In this document: one piece after another, positions 43,545 to 56,110 of the stretch
How positions within the stretch are numbered: the stretch's first letter is position 1
How the letters are laid out: each line of letters begins with the position of its first letter
Source of the DNA: Channallabes apus
Taxonomy: Eukaryota; Chordata; Actinopteri; Siluriformes; Clariidae
Assembly (NCBI GenBank): GCA_030522415.1
Contig: CM060109.1
Span: 1,211,001-1,275,000 of the forward strand
Length of the DNA: 64,000 nucleotides
Direction of reading: 5' to 3'
The notes under the pieces: generated by a model
What the model was told of the DNA's origin: nothing
What the model saw: the letters and a program-made list of their open reading frames with translations, nothing else
Database searches by the model: none
Translations under genes and position numbers: made by a program

Positions 43545-44320
43545 CACTCACCAAGAAGCCACCCATGGCGCACCCTGCCACCTTGGAGCCTCATCCCAGC
43601 CATGCTGTTTGTGAGCATGAATGAATCATGGGTTGACTCAGGCCACCTTGCCACAATATTTGTTAGGCGCATTTGAGCAGGGCCGGTTCTAGACCTGACC
43701 ATATGGAGGGGCAATGAGAAATTTGAAGGGGGCATCCTGGTCAAGCATTGTTTTTTCCCCAGATCATGCGACGGGGCACGCAGTCAGATCATGCAACGGG
43801 GCGGGGGGTGTGCGCGCGGTCAGATCATGCTACCTGTTTGAGCATCACATATTATTTGCACATTTATTGAATGGAAATGTTTCCGATTCACGTATGCAAA
43901 TTCGTCTTCAGATGGCGCCTTTATAGCAATGTGCGTGCAGTTGATGGCTCATATTACATTAGGAAAACCTGCGATCGCTGCAAATTGCGCTTTAATGTTT
44001 GGCTGGTCAACTGCATGGTATGGAAACCTTATATAACTGCTAGACATGTGGATGATCCCGTCCCATACAGCTGGCATTGCACGGCTTAAAGACGACTGGC
44101 TTAACCCAGAGCGGTCTGCAATTTTCCTTTGGAAAGAACCACTTGCCAGGAAACCAAGCATTGTCAGCACCTCTAAGGGAACGAGTAATGCGTGGCTCCT
44201 CGCTGTCTCTCTTTCCAAATTTGGACCCAACTCAACACAGAGCTCCAAGAGGATAGCTCTTGGAAATCTGAAACGGCTAATAAGCCAGTCATCATCATGG
44301 GCCAGAAAATCACTGTGATC
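43545..44320 (-). pseudogene. Harbinger transposase (DDE_Tnp_4)
   Basis: The minus strand reads LASGSFQRKIADRSGLSQSS (helix-turn-helix), then YIRFPYHAVDQPNIKAQFAA, GFPNVI, a stop codon, [37 protein letters not shown]. After a ~150-bp foreign insertion (43680-43832) it continues LTNIVARWPESTHDSF and GWLLGE. The first catalytic Asp, normally in AIDCTH, is read as Asn. The second block RWPESTHDS with its Asp is kept. The region with the third acidic residue is not present. The gene is dead through a stop, a catalytic change, an insertion and truncation. Confidence 0.8.
43680..43832 (+). mobile_element. Small hAT-like fragment inserted in the Harbinger transposase
   Basis: CAGGGCCGGTTCTAG start, then 'ggggcaatgagaaatttgaagggggc', as at 23950-24060. 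It splits two conserved transposase blocks. A local repeat 'cagatcatgc.acggggc' follows. Confidence 0.55.
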
Positions 44321-44745
44321 CCTAAAAATGTGTTCCCTTCGGATTCGGCCATTGACAATGTCCTATAATAAGGCCAACACTGCCATTGCCATAGACTAAG
44401 GGTTGTATACATTTGAAAATGCTTTTATATGTTCTAAATCAAATAATTGGTAGAAAAATATTGTGTCAATTAACCCATTTTATCAATTATAAATGAATAG
44501 CAATGTTTTTCACATGTGGTGGTGCGATACTTTGTAGTGTGCAATTTAACATAATTGCCTCTAGGAGTTGCCAACGGAAATAGAACAAACATACACAAGA
44601 AATACACGTACGCCAGACATGAAGTTGGCGTGGAAGAACGCACATTCTCACGTTAATTTCACTGTTAGTAAATCCGACCGTGAGCGTGAAAACTGGTGTA
44701 AGCAAAGTTTTTGTGCGTATGCAGCGTTGATACATGAGGCCCCAG

Positions 44746-45338
44746 GTGACAATTGTTATAATAATGACTTAGATTATTACACAGAGATGAAAGGTTGTAT
44801 TTAAATTCTCAGTAAGTGATGAGGCATGTAAACAGTTTGAGCATGATGCATTTTTTTTTTTGCTTTTGTATTTTTATGTCTTCTGTGTGACATAAATTAG
44901 ATTCTAATTAGAGTATTAGTTGGAAAGATGATGTCGGATGGATTTACCTAATATACAACATTAATATTTCTAATTATATATAGTCTTTAAATGTGTCAAA
45001 TGGATTTATTAAATGTAATGGAAAAATAACATTTTAATCATGAATTAATTCTGATGTTTGTAGTAAGTATGCCACTTAGATTATAAAAGCATTAAACCTG
45101 TCTGATGAAACATAGAAAAATAAGGCAGAGAATAGAACAGAAACAAACTGATTTGTTTCTTCTGAATAAATGATAAGTCGAGGACATCTGGTCTGGGTAA
45201 AGAGTTATGAGTTTGAATGTAGGAACCTAATGTACAGGGCGTTGATTATGTTAGCAGAGATGTTTGTGTAAGTGTAACCACTAAGACACTGTATGTGTGT
45301 ATCATGTGGAGAAAACCAGATATGAGGTTCTTGAGGGT
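44746..45338. other. No gene recognised
   Basis: AT-rich. Confidence 0.4.
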
Positions 45339-45870
45339 GTGTCAGGGCAAATTTGTTAGTAGAGTTTGTGCATGTTAATGAATGCAAACTGTTAGGAAAT
45401 GATCCAAATAGTCTGATTACCATCACACACACCCAGGTGCTACACAGTAACGAGCAAAAACACAACAATATCTCTCTCCTTCTCATTTACACACACATAC
45501 ACACACGATTCTAGCATTGTACTATTAAGATTACTAGGGAAAAATACGTTTATAATGAAAAATGAAAAGGACTTGATTTTCGAAATTATGTAAAAGTGTA
45601 TACAAACAATAAAATATAATACCATATTAATTAAATGTGAAAATATTTTTTACAAGAAAAAAAAAAAAACTAGAAAAACTAGCCAAACAAAATCACTACC
45701 CTCTGAGTGCATTACTGATGCCCCTGCATCATTGCATTCAGAAGACTTTACTTTTCTCAGAGGAAGCATGTGATTATCTTTATCCTCCCTAATTGAAGTC
45801 ATATTACAGGCAGATTGAGTGTTAAAATTGGGCAAGACTAACATAGTCAGAATCTGGGAAAACAAAAACA
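45339..45870 (-). repeat. Segment paralogous to 25768-26185
   Basis: See the partner entry. This copy lacks the long microsatellite and is flanked on the right by a mariner insertion. Confidence 0.5.
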
Positions 45871-45878
45871 AAAAAGTA

Positions 45879-47365
45879 CAAACCGGATTCCAAAAAAGTT
45901 GGGACACTAAACAAATTGTGAATAAAAACTGAATGCAATGATGTGGAGATGGCAAATGTCAATATTTTATTCAGAATAGAACATAAATCACGGAACAAAA
46001 GTTTAAACTGAGAAAATGTATCATTTTATGGGGAAAATATGGTGAATCAAAATGTCATGGTGTCAACAAATCCCAAAAAAGTTGGGACAAGGCCATTTTC
46101 ACCACTGTGTGGCATCTCCCCTTCTTCTTACAACACTCAGCAGACGTCTGGGGACCAAGGAGACCAGTTTCTCAAGTTTAGAAATAGGAATGCTCTCCCA
46201 TTCTTGTCTAATACAGGCCTCTAACTGTTCAATCGTCTTGGGCCTTCTTTGTCGCACCTTCCTCTTTATGATGCACCAAATGTTCTCTATAGGGGAAAGA
46301 TCTGGACTGCAGACTGGCCATTTCAGTACCCGGATCCTTCTCCTACGCAGCCATGATGTTGTGATTCATTTTTCTGCATTGATGGTGCCTTTCCAGACAT
46401 GCAAGCTGCCCATGCCACACGCACTCATGCAACCCCATACCATCAGAGATGCAGGCTTCTGAACTGAGCGTTGATAACAACTTGGGTTGTCCTTGTCCTC
46501 TTTGGTCCGGATGACATGGTGTCCCACATTTCCAACGAGAACTTCGAATCGTGACTCGTCTGACCACAGAACAGTCTTCCATTTTGCAACACTCCATTTT
46601 AAATGATCCCTGGCCCAATGAAAACGCCTGTGCTTGTGGATCTTGCTTAGAAATGGCTTCTTCTTTGCACTGTAGAGTTTCAGTTGGCAACGGCGGATGG
46701 CACGGTGGATTGTGTTCACTGACGATGGTTTCTGGAAGTATTCCTGAGCCCATTCTGTGATTTCCTTTACAGTAGCATTCCTGTTTGTGGTGCAGTGTCG
46801 TTTAAGGGCCCGGAGATCACGGGCATCCAGTATGGTTTTACGCCCTTGACCCTTACGCACAGAGATTGTTCCAGATTCTCTGAATCTTCGGATGATATTA
46901 TGCACAGTTGATGATGATAACTGCAAAGTCTTTGCAATTTTTCGCTGGGTAACACCTTTCTGATATTGCTCCACTATCTTTCTGCGCAACATTGTGGGAA
47001 TTGGTGATCCTCTACCCATCTTGGCTTCTGAGAGACACTGCCACTCTGAGAAGCTCTTTTTATACCCAATCATGTTGCCAATTAATCTAATTACTGTTAA
47101 TTGGTCTTCCAGCTCTTCATTATACTCAAATTTACTTTTTCCAGCCTCTTATTGCTACTTGTCCCAACTTTTTTGGGATTTGTTGACACTGTGAAATTTG
47201 GAATCACCATATTTTTCCTTTAAAATTATACATTTTCTCGGATTAAACTTTTGATCTGTCATCTATGTTCTATTCTGAATAAAATATTGACATTTGCCAT
47301 CTCCACATCATTGCATTCAGTTTTTATTCACAATTTGTGTCCCAACTTTTTTGGAATCCGGTTTG
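45879..47365 (-). mobile_element. Tc1/mariner element, 1487 bp, TA duplication
   Basis: Terminal inverted repeats CAAACCGGATTCCAAAAAAG at both ends with TA on each side (45877-45878 and 47366-47367). Sub-terminal inverted repeats (tcccaaaaaagttgggac) recur ~180 bp inside each end, an IR/DR-like arrangement. Confidence 0.92.
46099..47073 (-). pseudogene. Tc1/mariner transposase lacking the second catalytic Asp
   Basis: ATG at 47073 (or Met at ~47019, MGRGSPI), one frame to TGA at 46099-46101, broken only by a TGA at ~46366. N-terminal paired HTH (GVTQRKIAKTLQLSSSTVHN); first Asp in LWSDESRF; third acidic residue in DLSPIENIW; C-terminus RRRGDATQW. Between KGTINAEK and ITTSWLRRRRI a block normally ~35 residues long, holding the second catalytic Asp (DNA-x-x-H region), is missing, and the junction creates the stop. 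The protein cannot cut DNA. Confidence 0.85.
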
Positions 47366-47394
47366 TAGAACAATCTGGAATAACTGGAATAGTC

Positions 47395-47815
47395 TTCATA
47401 TAAAGAAATGTTATTTACTTGACAATGCCACATTTACATTTAGGCATTTAGCAGACGCTCTTATCCAGAGCGACTTACATTTTTATCTCATTATACATCT
47501 GAGCAGTTGAGGGTTAAGGGCCTTGCTCAAGGGCTCAACAGTGGCAACTTGGTAGTTGTGGGGTTTGAACCTGGGATCTTCCGAAACGTAGTCCAATATA
47601 AAGAAATGTTATTTACTTGACAATGCCACATTTAGGCATTTAGCAGACGCTCTTATCCAGAGCGACTTACATTTTTATCTCATTATACATCTGAGCAGTT
47701 GAGGGTTAAGGGCCTTGCTCAAGGGCTCAACAGTGGCAACTTGGTAGTTGTGGGGTTTGAACCTGGGATCTTCCGAAACGTAGTCCAATGCCTTAACCAT
47801 TGAGCTACCTCTGGC
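47395..47815 (-). mobile_element. tRNA-derived SINE, tandemly duplicated
   Basis: On the minus strand the right copy starts with a tRNA-like head (gtagctcaatggttaaggc; ggttcaaacccc) and ends in gtaagtcgctctggataaga, gcgtctgctaaatgcc, the L2-type tail. A second, nearly exact copy of the 3' part plus flank lies 198 bp to the left (taaagaaatgttatttactt at 47401 and 47599). Confidence 0.85.
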
Positions 47816-48692
47816 CCTAATGCCACAAACCCAGCCACAAGATGCAGGGCATCCTTAGTGCCAGTCCCAAGCCTTGAACAAATGGGAGGGTTGAGTGAGG
47901 AAGGGCACCTGGTGTAAAACAAATGTCAAATGTGTGGGATCAGATGGTGCACTTTGGCAACCATTTAATTGATGCTGCTGATATAAATAACTATACAGAT
48001 CTGGCCGTTAAGACTGCGTGTGTTCTCCCGCGAGATGCCTCAATTTAGGGCACGGCGTGCCGCGACTTGCCATAAGCAACATTGGGGAATTTAAATAAAT
48101 GTGTTGTGCTTCACTGAATTTCTGCCAGATGGCGCATGGAGGACTTTATCTAAAAGCCAGACAAAGTACAACGAAGAATTGTGTATAATTAGTTAGCCTA
48201 AAACAATATTGTTTCCAATGCTGATGCAAACATGAATTTTATTTTGTTTTACAGCTCAGATCTTTCATGATGAATGTGTGTATATGTGCTTCATATTATA
48301 TACAACACGACAGCACGCTCAGTTACTGTAATCCCACTTCTCTCCTTTCATGTAGGTCTGCTCGGACTTATTAATTCGTTTTAAACCCTTTAAAAATGCG
48401 TGTGTATACAGCTCAAAACCTCCATCAGTTATTAAAGATAGCGTCTATTTAGAAAGAAATCCCCAGTGATTTCGGAGCTTCAGGAAATCTCCCGGAGCTC
48501 TGCGCATAACTCCAGGCCGAAAAATGTCGGAAAGAATTTATAAATGTTTTCTAAACGTGGGCTATTGTTTTTTTACTTATAATATTTGTTCATTTAATTT
48601 AAATGAGGTTTGGGCTCAAGACTTCGATTCGGCATCGTGATCCTCCTCTTTAAGTTACTACTGTACATAGTTTTAATCAGCGCTGTTCCTAT

Positions 48693-48745
48693 TAATCCTC
48701 GTAGCTCAGTGGTAGGTGACTCGCCTATCATGCGGTAGACCTGGG
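48693..48745 (+). tRNA. tRNA-like fragment
   Basis: CGTAGCTCAGTGGTAG, then gactcgcctatcatgcgg and gacctgggtt follow a tRNA up to the T arm, then break off. A relic inside T2C. Confidence 0.3.
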
Positions 48746-48944
48746 TTATTTTATTATTATTTATTTATTTTTACCATAGTAGTCTCACTCTTTTTATTCA
48801 TTATTTTATCGCAGCTCCACTCTTTTTATTGATGTTCTCGCAGCCCTATGAGCAGAATGCAGCCTGCAGGTTAATGATGAAGTAATTATCATTCGACTCC
48901 CCAACAGCTCAATCAGTTGTTAAGAGATACGCGAGAGATGAAAA

Positions 48945-49150
48945 ATGGATAATAAAAACCGCAAAGGTGGCGCTGAAAAGGCCAGAATTAAAAAAAAAAA
49001 GAAAGAAAGAAAGAAAAGAAAACTCTAGAAACTGACGCGGCCAAATGTACTAAGCTGAGTAAATTTTTCGTTAAAACCAGCGGTACAACAACACATGAAG
49101 ACAATGAAACGGCCGATGTTCCGGGAAATTCAGTGTCCCTACTGTATGTT
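48945..49150 (+). pseudogene. hAT (TTF-zinc-finger type) transposase N-terminus relic
   Basis: MDNKNRKGGAEKARIKKKK leads into (one base out of frame, through an A run and GAAA repeats) LETDAAKCTKLSKFF. This G-A-E-K...A-A-K-C-x-K-L-x-x-F-F pattern is the usual start of fish hAT transposases with a TTF-type zinc finger. Read literally it stops after ~28 codons. Confidence 0.45.
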
Positions 49151-49618
49151 TCCCTTGGTCACTCGTTACCTAACGCTGAGAAGGCGAGCGAGGATTTTAA
49201 GCGTTTTTCTCTCGTTTTAAAGTGTTTTTATGAACTTTGTGAATTAAACAGATAATCTATGCAAAATAATCGAGTGTCTTTTCGCTTTTTCTGTATATTT
49301 GAAGATAATTCACACGTTTTAAACCGCTGCAAAAGACTGGGCAAGTACTGACATCGGGACTACTTTTATTTCACGTACATTAGCTGTGTGAAGATAGATG
49401 TGATCCTGATTTATTCTAAATATATTTAAGGTTATACTTTGTAACTTATGTAACTCAAGGGTAGAGTGCCTACTCGTGATAACCACGATACTCTTTTTTT
49501 TACCGACTCAAACATCCAGTTCTATTAAACCATCTGGTAAAAATATCAAACACACGTACAGCAATTATAGGACACCACACACAGTTATTCATGTTATTCA
49601 CATCTATCTATCTATCTA

Positions 49619-51222
<1,604 letters not shown>

Positions 51223-51224
51223 TA

Positions 51225-51480
51225 TCTATCTATCTATCACTCAGCACCCGTATATGATGGGGAAAGAATATATCCTGAAATCCATGATATACTGTATGGA
51301 TATCCATGATTAAACAGACATACATAATTGGCAAAGCACATATTATAATAGAATTTTTACATTAAATAATCTGAATTGGTTCTTTTTCTTTAATTTCACA
51401 AAGTATGAAAACTTGAAGTTTATTACAAATGTTAACTGGGTGAATTGATTTCCAGGAGTCTCTTGTTAAAAATACAGTGT
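51225..51480. other. Microsatellite flank and AT-rich spacer
   Basis: (TCTA)n at 51224-51238, then nothing recognised. Confidence 0.5.
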
Positions 51481-51524
51481 TTAAAAAAAAAAAAAAACAT
51501 CATCTCACTGTATTACCTTTGCGC

Positions 51525-51877
51525 ACATGTCTCTGAGGCAATTTCAGATCTCCCTGATACTTCCACAGCCAGTAGGAAGAGGGGAAACCGATTTTCCTGA
51601 TGATCAGGAAAATATGTTTCCCATACTTGAATATAAAAGACAGTGTTTTAAAAAACATTCTGTGCATTGTGTTACCTTTGCCCCATGTACACATGTCTCT
51701 GAGGCAACTTCAGATATCCCTGATACTTCCACAGCCAGAAGGGAGGAAAAAACAGATTTTCCTGATGAATTTTTTATTAGTCCCACAAGTGGAAAATCTG
51801 CATTGTCATTGCAGGAAAGTGGACAGTGCAAGACAAAAACAGCTAAAATAAAAACTGTACCAAGAGAAGAGACATAA
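51525..51877 (+). other. Exon-like 157-bp tandem duplication
   Basis: 'acatgtctctgaggcaa.ttcagat.tccctgatacttccacagccag' occurs at 51534 and 51691. The second copy can be read THVSEATSDIPDTSTARREE, and on to a stop at 51877; the first gives a related peptide (HVSEAISDLPDTSTA) in another frame. I do not recognise the protein; it may be duplicated exons of an unknown gene or a repeat. Confidence 0.35.
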
Positions 51878-51899
51878 ATATGGACACATGTATTGAAAA

Positions 51900-52270
51900 A
51901 TATTGGTGTATGTATATATATATATATATATATATAGCGTGTATGTATATTATGTACAGAGTGGATATATAAATATATGTACAACACTGTGGATATATCT
52001 TTATGGACAGGCATGCAATGTAGTGACAGGGATTGACAAGAACTAATATTGCACATAGAAACTACCATGGTGTATTGGATGTGTGTGTTTGTTAGTCTAT
52101 GTGTGTGGGGTCAGCTCTCCTGGTTGGGGGTTGGGGAGCTGTGTGAAGTCTAGAGGACTCTGAAGTGTAGAGGAAGTGTCTGAGGTGTGACTGAGGTGGG
52201 GGTAGGGGTGCCTGTAGCAGATATTGGATGCTGCATTAGTGAGGGCAGTATGGGTGGAAAGGCAGGGGCA
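51900..52270. other. (TA)n and spacer
   Basis: TATATA run ~51911-51937; no gene. Confidence 0.4.
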
Positions 52271-52279
52271 GATAAATCA

Positions 52280-52530
52280 AACCTGTGGAGCCCGCTGGCG
52301 ACGTTCCGCGCGCTGATTGGTCGATGCGCCATAGAAAAAACCCTAAACCGTTTTCTATTCATTTTCAATGGCAGTGCTAAAACCACTACGGATGTAATAT
52401 ACTTTCGGCCGTTGTGCGCCCGCCCCGTTGGCGTCGTTCTGCGCGCTGATTGGTTGAGCCAGGACCTGAGTGAGACAGACAGACAGCGTGCGTTTGGACT
52501 ACACAGAGACCCCCGCTGATCATCGGTAAG
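52280..52530 (+). promoter_or_regulatory. CpG-rich promoter-like segment with two identical CCAAT blocks
   Basis: gcgcgctgattggt occurs at ~52308 and ~52440 (inverted CCAAT inside). GC-rich sequence leads to 'catcg/gtaagttg' (donor at ~52525). It resembles a promoter plus short first exon of a gene or mobile element; no coding exon could be linked. Confidence 0.35.
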
Positions 52531-53655
52531 TTGATAAACAGATGAATAGATGTTATCTCAGCTCTTCCGCTGTAATCTGTTTGCTTTTGCCAAGGTTCTC
52601 GTCTGCGTTAATCTTCATCATTCACTGACTGCTTGTGTTCAGTCTAAACACTCTGTACACATCATTCATTCATTTAGTTAAAGGTCATTTAAATGAAGTA
52701 GCAACGAGACAAAAACGATAAATTTCCTTAAAAAAAGAAAAAACGCTACATTTCATTGTGTTACATCTAACTCTAATGTGTTTACCTCATAAGGAATGTA
52801 ATTATTGTAAATTATAGTATATTTATCCGCTTTGGGTGAATTTCCTGGTACTTATTGTGCACCACATTGGTTACTAAAGTTCAGCAGGTCTCTAATATGG
52901 TATTTTTGTCCATACTGTACCACAGTAGATACTGTATGTTAGTACACAATACTGGTGTGGTAAAGCACAGGCAGTATCATATTAAATACCCACTGAACTT
53001 TACTAGTACCATGGTATTCACCAAAGTGTTGTATATTATCCTTTGGAGGGAACCATAACAGGTAAAATGGCATTGCAGAAGTTACTGTGTAAATATTACT
53101 GTTGCTATCGTACATAAACATGTGTAACATATTTTCTATGGTATCTCCATCAATGTTCCACACAAGGGTGTGTACTAAAGTATGTGACATGGTAGAATCA
53201 TGTACCATAGTGTAGTACATGTTCTATATCAGTGAATAAGTCCAAAAAATGATATGCTATATGCCATCGTAAATTTTCTTATGTGTTGTGTTTTCATTCA
53301 ATGTTATGTTAACTGTATTCATTGGATTTTAAGATATTTCAATGTTCTGTTTGTGCACTGTAAGTAAAACCTTATTGTGCAAAATGTATAGTTTTTGTGA
53401 TAGCTCCCATGTATCCGAGGGATTTCATGCCAGTGTCAGGCCTTTGTCAGCATTACAGATAATGTGTGTTTGTTTAATTTGGGCAGGAGGAAACATAGAC
53501 AGTTAGAATTAGATAGTGCAGACAGTAAAAGTACCAGTGCTGACATTTAAACTTCATAATCCTTGTTGTCCACTGAGAATTTATCAACATATTTTATGAA
53601 AACTATGCTTGTCTGTGATGCTTAATTAAACAAAATATTTGTTCTTTTTAACAGG
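52531..53655. other. Intron-like AT-rich sequence
   Basis: Nothing recognised. An acceptor-like 'tttaacag' at ~53654 precedes the LINE. Confidence 0.35.
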
Positions 53656-53659
53656 TAAA

Positions 53660-56110
53660 ATGCAGGTTTTTCAGGACCTGAAAGAGCTGTCTAACCAAAA
53701 CAAAGGCTGAAACAGGAAGTTCCGGTCGGTGGCCGCACTCGATGACACAGACTGAGACATGTTCAGAAACAGCTCCAATGATGACGTCAGCGTGTTTACG
53801 GAAGTGGTTGTGGGATTTATCGGGAAGCTAGCGGATGATACCGTGGAAAAAAAGACTATCAGAATGTTTCCCAACCAGAAGCCGTGGGTGGATAAAACCA
53901 TCCGCGACGCTCTGAGATCTCGCACCGCTGCCTACAACACGGGACTTGCGTCGGGGGACATGGAACCATACAAGCCTGCGTCATACAACGTCCAGAAGGC
54001 GAAGCAGCACTATGGGAGAAAGCTAGAGTCACAGCTCCAACAGAGTCACTCTAGGAGCCTGTGGCAGGGACTAAGAACAATCACGGACTATAAAGCACCA
54101 ACATCCGGTATGATGAACGCGGACGTGACTCTGGCAGACGAGCTGAACACCTTCTATGCTCGCTTCGAGGCTGCAGCTAAAGACGCTAACGATGCTAATG
54201 CTAACGGTGCTAATGCTAGCAGCGCTAACGGCTGCAGACAGGAAGACACTGCCAGCACCGGGAACGCGCTCATCATCACCGAGCACGACGTGAGGAGAGC
54301 CTTCAGGAGAGTGAACACCAGGAAAGCAGCAGGACCAGAAGGTATCTCAGGCCATATCCTCAGAGCTTGCGCAGACCAGCTAGCACCTGTGTTCACTGAG
54401 ATATTCAACATCTCTTTTTTCTCAGTCGGTGATCCCCGCATGCTTCAAGGAGTCCATCATTGTTCCTGTCCCAAAGAAACCCCATTCTGCTTCTCTCAAT
54501 GACTATCGCCCTGTAGCCCTCACCTCAGTAGTGATGAAGTGTTTTGAACGCCTGGTCAGAGACTTCATCATTTCATCTCTACCAGACGCACTGGACCCTC
54601 TACAGTTCGCTTACCGTCCAAATCGTTCTACTGACGATGCCATCTCTCATCTCCTCCACACATCACTTACTCACTTGGACTCTAGAAGGGGGAATTGTGT
54701 TAAAATGCTCTTCATCGACTACAGCTCTGCATTCAATACCATAATTCCCTCCACACTCACCACCAAGCTGGAGCACCTGGGACTCAGCTCATCTATGTGT
54801 CAGTGGATTTCCAACTTCCTAACTGGCAGACCACAGGCAGTAAGGATGTGCGGACATGTCTCAGCCTCCACAACTCTCAGCACTGGAGCCCCCCAGGGGT
54901 GTGTTCTGAGCCCCCTGCTGTACTCTTTGTACACATATGACTGTGTGGCCACTACCAGCTCCACCACCATCATTAAGTTTGCTGACGATACCGTCGTGGT
55001 GGGCCTGATCTCTGATAACAACGAGACGGCCTACCTGAAGGAGATTAGGATTCTGGAGAACTGGTGCCAGAGGAACAACCTCCTTCTAAACGTCAGTAAG
55101 ACAAAGGAGTTGATAGTGGACTTCAGCACTAAGCAGGAGAGGACCTACCAGACCCCCATCATCAATGACAGCCCAGTGGAGAGAGTGGACAGCTTCAAAT
55201 ACCTCGGTGTTCACATCACACACGACCTATCATGGTCCTGTCACATCAACACCATGGTGAAAAAGGCCCGACAGCGTCTCTACCACCTCAGGCGCTTGAG
55301 AGACTTCCGACTGCCCTCCAAGGTGCTCAGGAACTTTTACTCCTGCACCATAGAGAGCATCCTGACGGGAAACATCTCAACCTGGTTCGGGAACAGCACC
55401 ATGCAGGACAGACGAGCTCTACAGAGGGTGGTGCGATCAGCTGAGCGCATCATCCGCACCGAGCTCCCTGACCTGCACTCGATCTACAGCATGAGGTGCT
55501 GGACCAAGGCCAGGAAGATCGTGAAGGACCTCAGCCATCCAAACAATGGACTGTTCTCTCTGTTGAGGTCAGGAAAGCGATTCCGCTCCCTGAAGGCCAA
55601 CACAGAGAGACTGAGGAGGAGCTTCTTTGAGGCGATACGGTCTCTCAATCACACCACCACACAGTACTGACCCACACATATGGTTTTTACACACACTCTG
55701 GACTTTCTGGACATTCGTTTACACTAGTGACCACTGCACAACTACACTTCGTGGTCATCAAACCACTCAAATCACTATCACAAGTCACTTTAAATAAATC
55801 ACTTTAAGCATATTCGCACTGCACAAGACACTTTAAACATGTGGATTGCACAACCCTGGACATTACCATACTTTTCTATATTCTATATTGTGTATTGTTG
55901 TACAGTTATTTTATCTTATTATACAGTTATTTTTATTTTTTTATTTTATTCTTTCCTAGTTAAATTCACCCTCTATTTTATTTTTCATATTTATTTCCTA
56001 TTCCAATTCATAGTCTTTTATTTTAAGGTCACGAGCAGTTGTCTAAGCATTTCACTGCATATCGTACTGTGTATGACTGTGTATGTGACGAATAAAATTT
56101 GAATTAGAAT
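53660..56110 (+). mobile_element. L2-type LINE, near-complete RT gene, lacking endonuclease
   Basis: Runs from the linker after the (missing) endonuclease to the 3' end 'gtatgtgacgaataaaatttgaatt'. The 5' limit is approximate and no target duplication was found. The last 860 bp is the same family as 4178-5034. Confidence 0.85.
53700..55670 (+). pseudogene. L2 reverse transcriptase, one stop and one frameshift
   Basis: Frame one (to ~54420) encodes the linker: LDDTD-stop-DMF with TGA replacing the usual Trp, then NQKPWVDKTIRDAL and an Ala/Asn repeat. A T-run slip (tcttttttctcag, ~54413-54425) shifts to frame two (to 55670): [43 protein letters not shown] (first Asp), [18 protein letters not shown] (catalytic FADD at ~54978-54989), LIVDF, YLGVHI. 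The whole RT fold from finger to thumb is open in frame two. It lacks endonuclease and so is 5'-truncated. It copied RNA at its insertion site when active. Confidence 0.88.

Larger units (their letters stand above)
43125..44742. mobile_element. PIF/Harbinger DNA transposon
   Basis: Ends GGGCCTCTCATGTACAAAGAC and, inverted, GGGCCTCATGTATCAACGC; 3-bp duplication CAG at 43122-43124 and 44743-44745. The rebuilt site AAAACACCAGGT fits the AAAACACCWGGT target described for fish Harbinger elements. It carries both hallmark genes, a Myb/SANT-like protein and a DDE nuclease. Both are damaged. Confidence 0.9.
47996..49385 (+). mobile_element. T2C: third T2-family end
   Basis: The tip CAGATCTGGCCGTTAAGACT follows TA (47994-47995). 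47996-48165 and ~49145-49380 match the complement of T2A's right end; ~48175-48260 matches T2B. The central part holds a hAT-type N-terminal relic. No right tip was found. Confidence 0.65.

Noticed and set aside
46052..46462. Plus-strand 136-codon frame in the mariner element
   Set aside because: Antisense shadow of the transposase.
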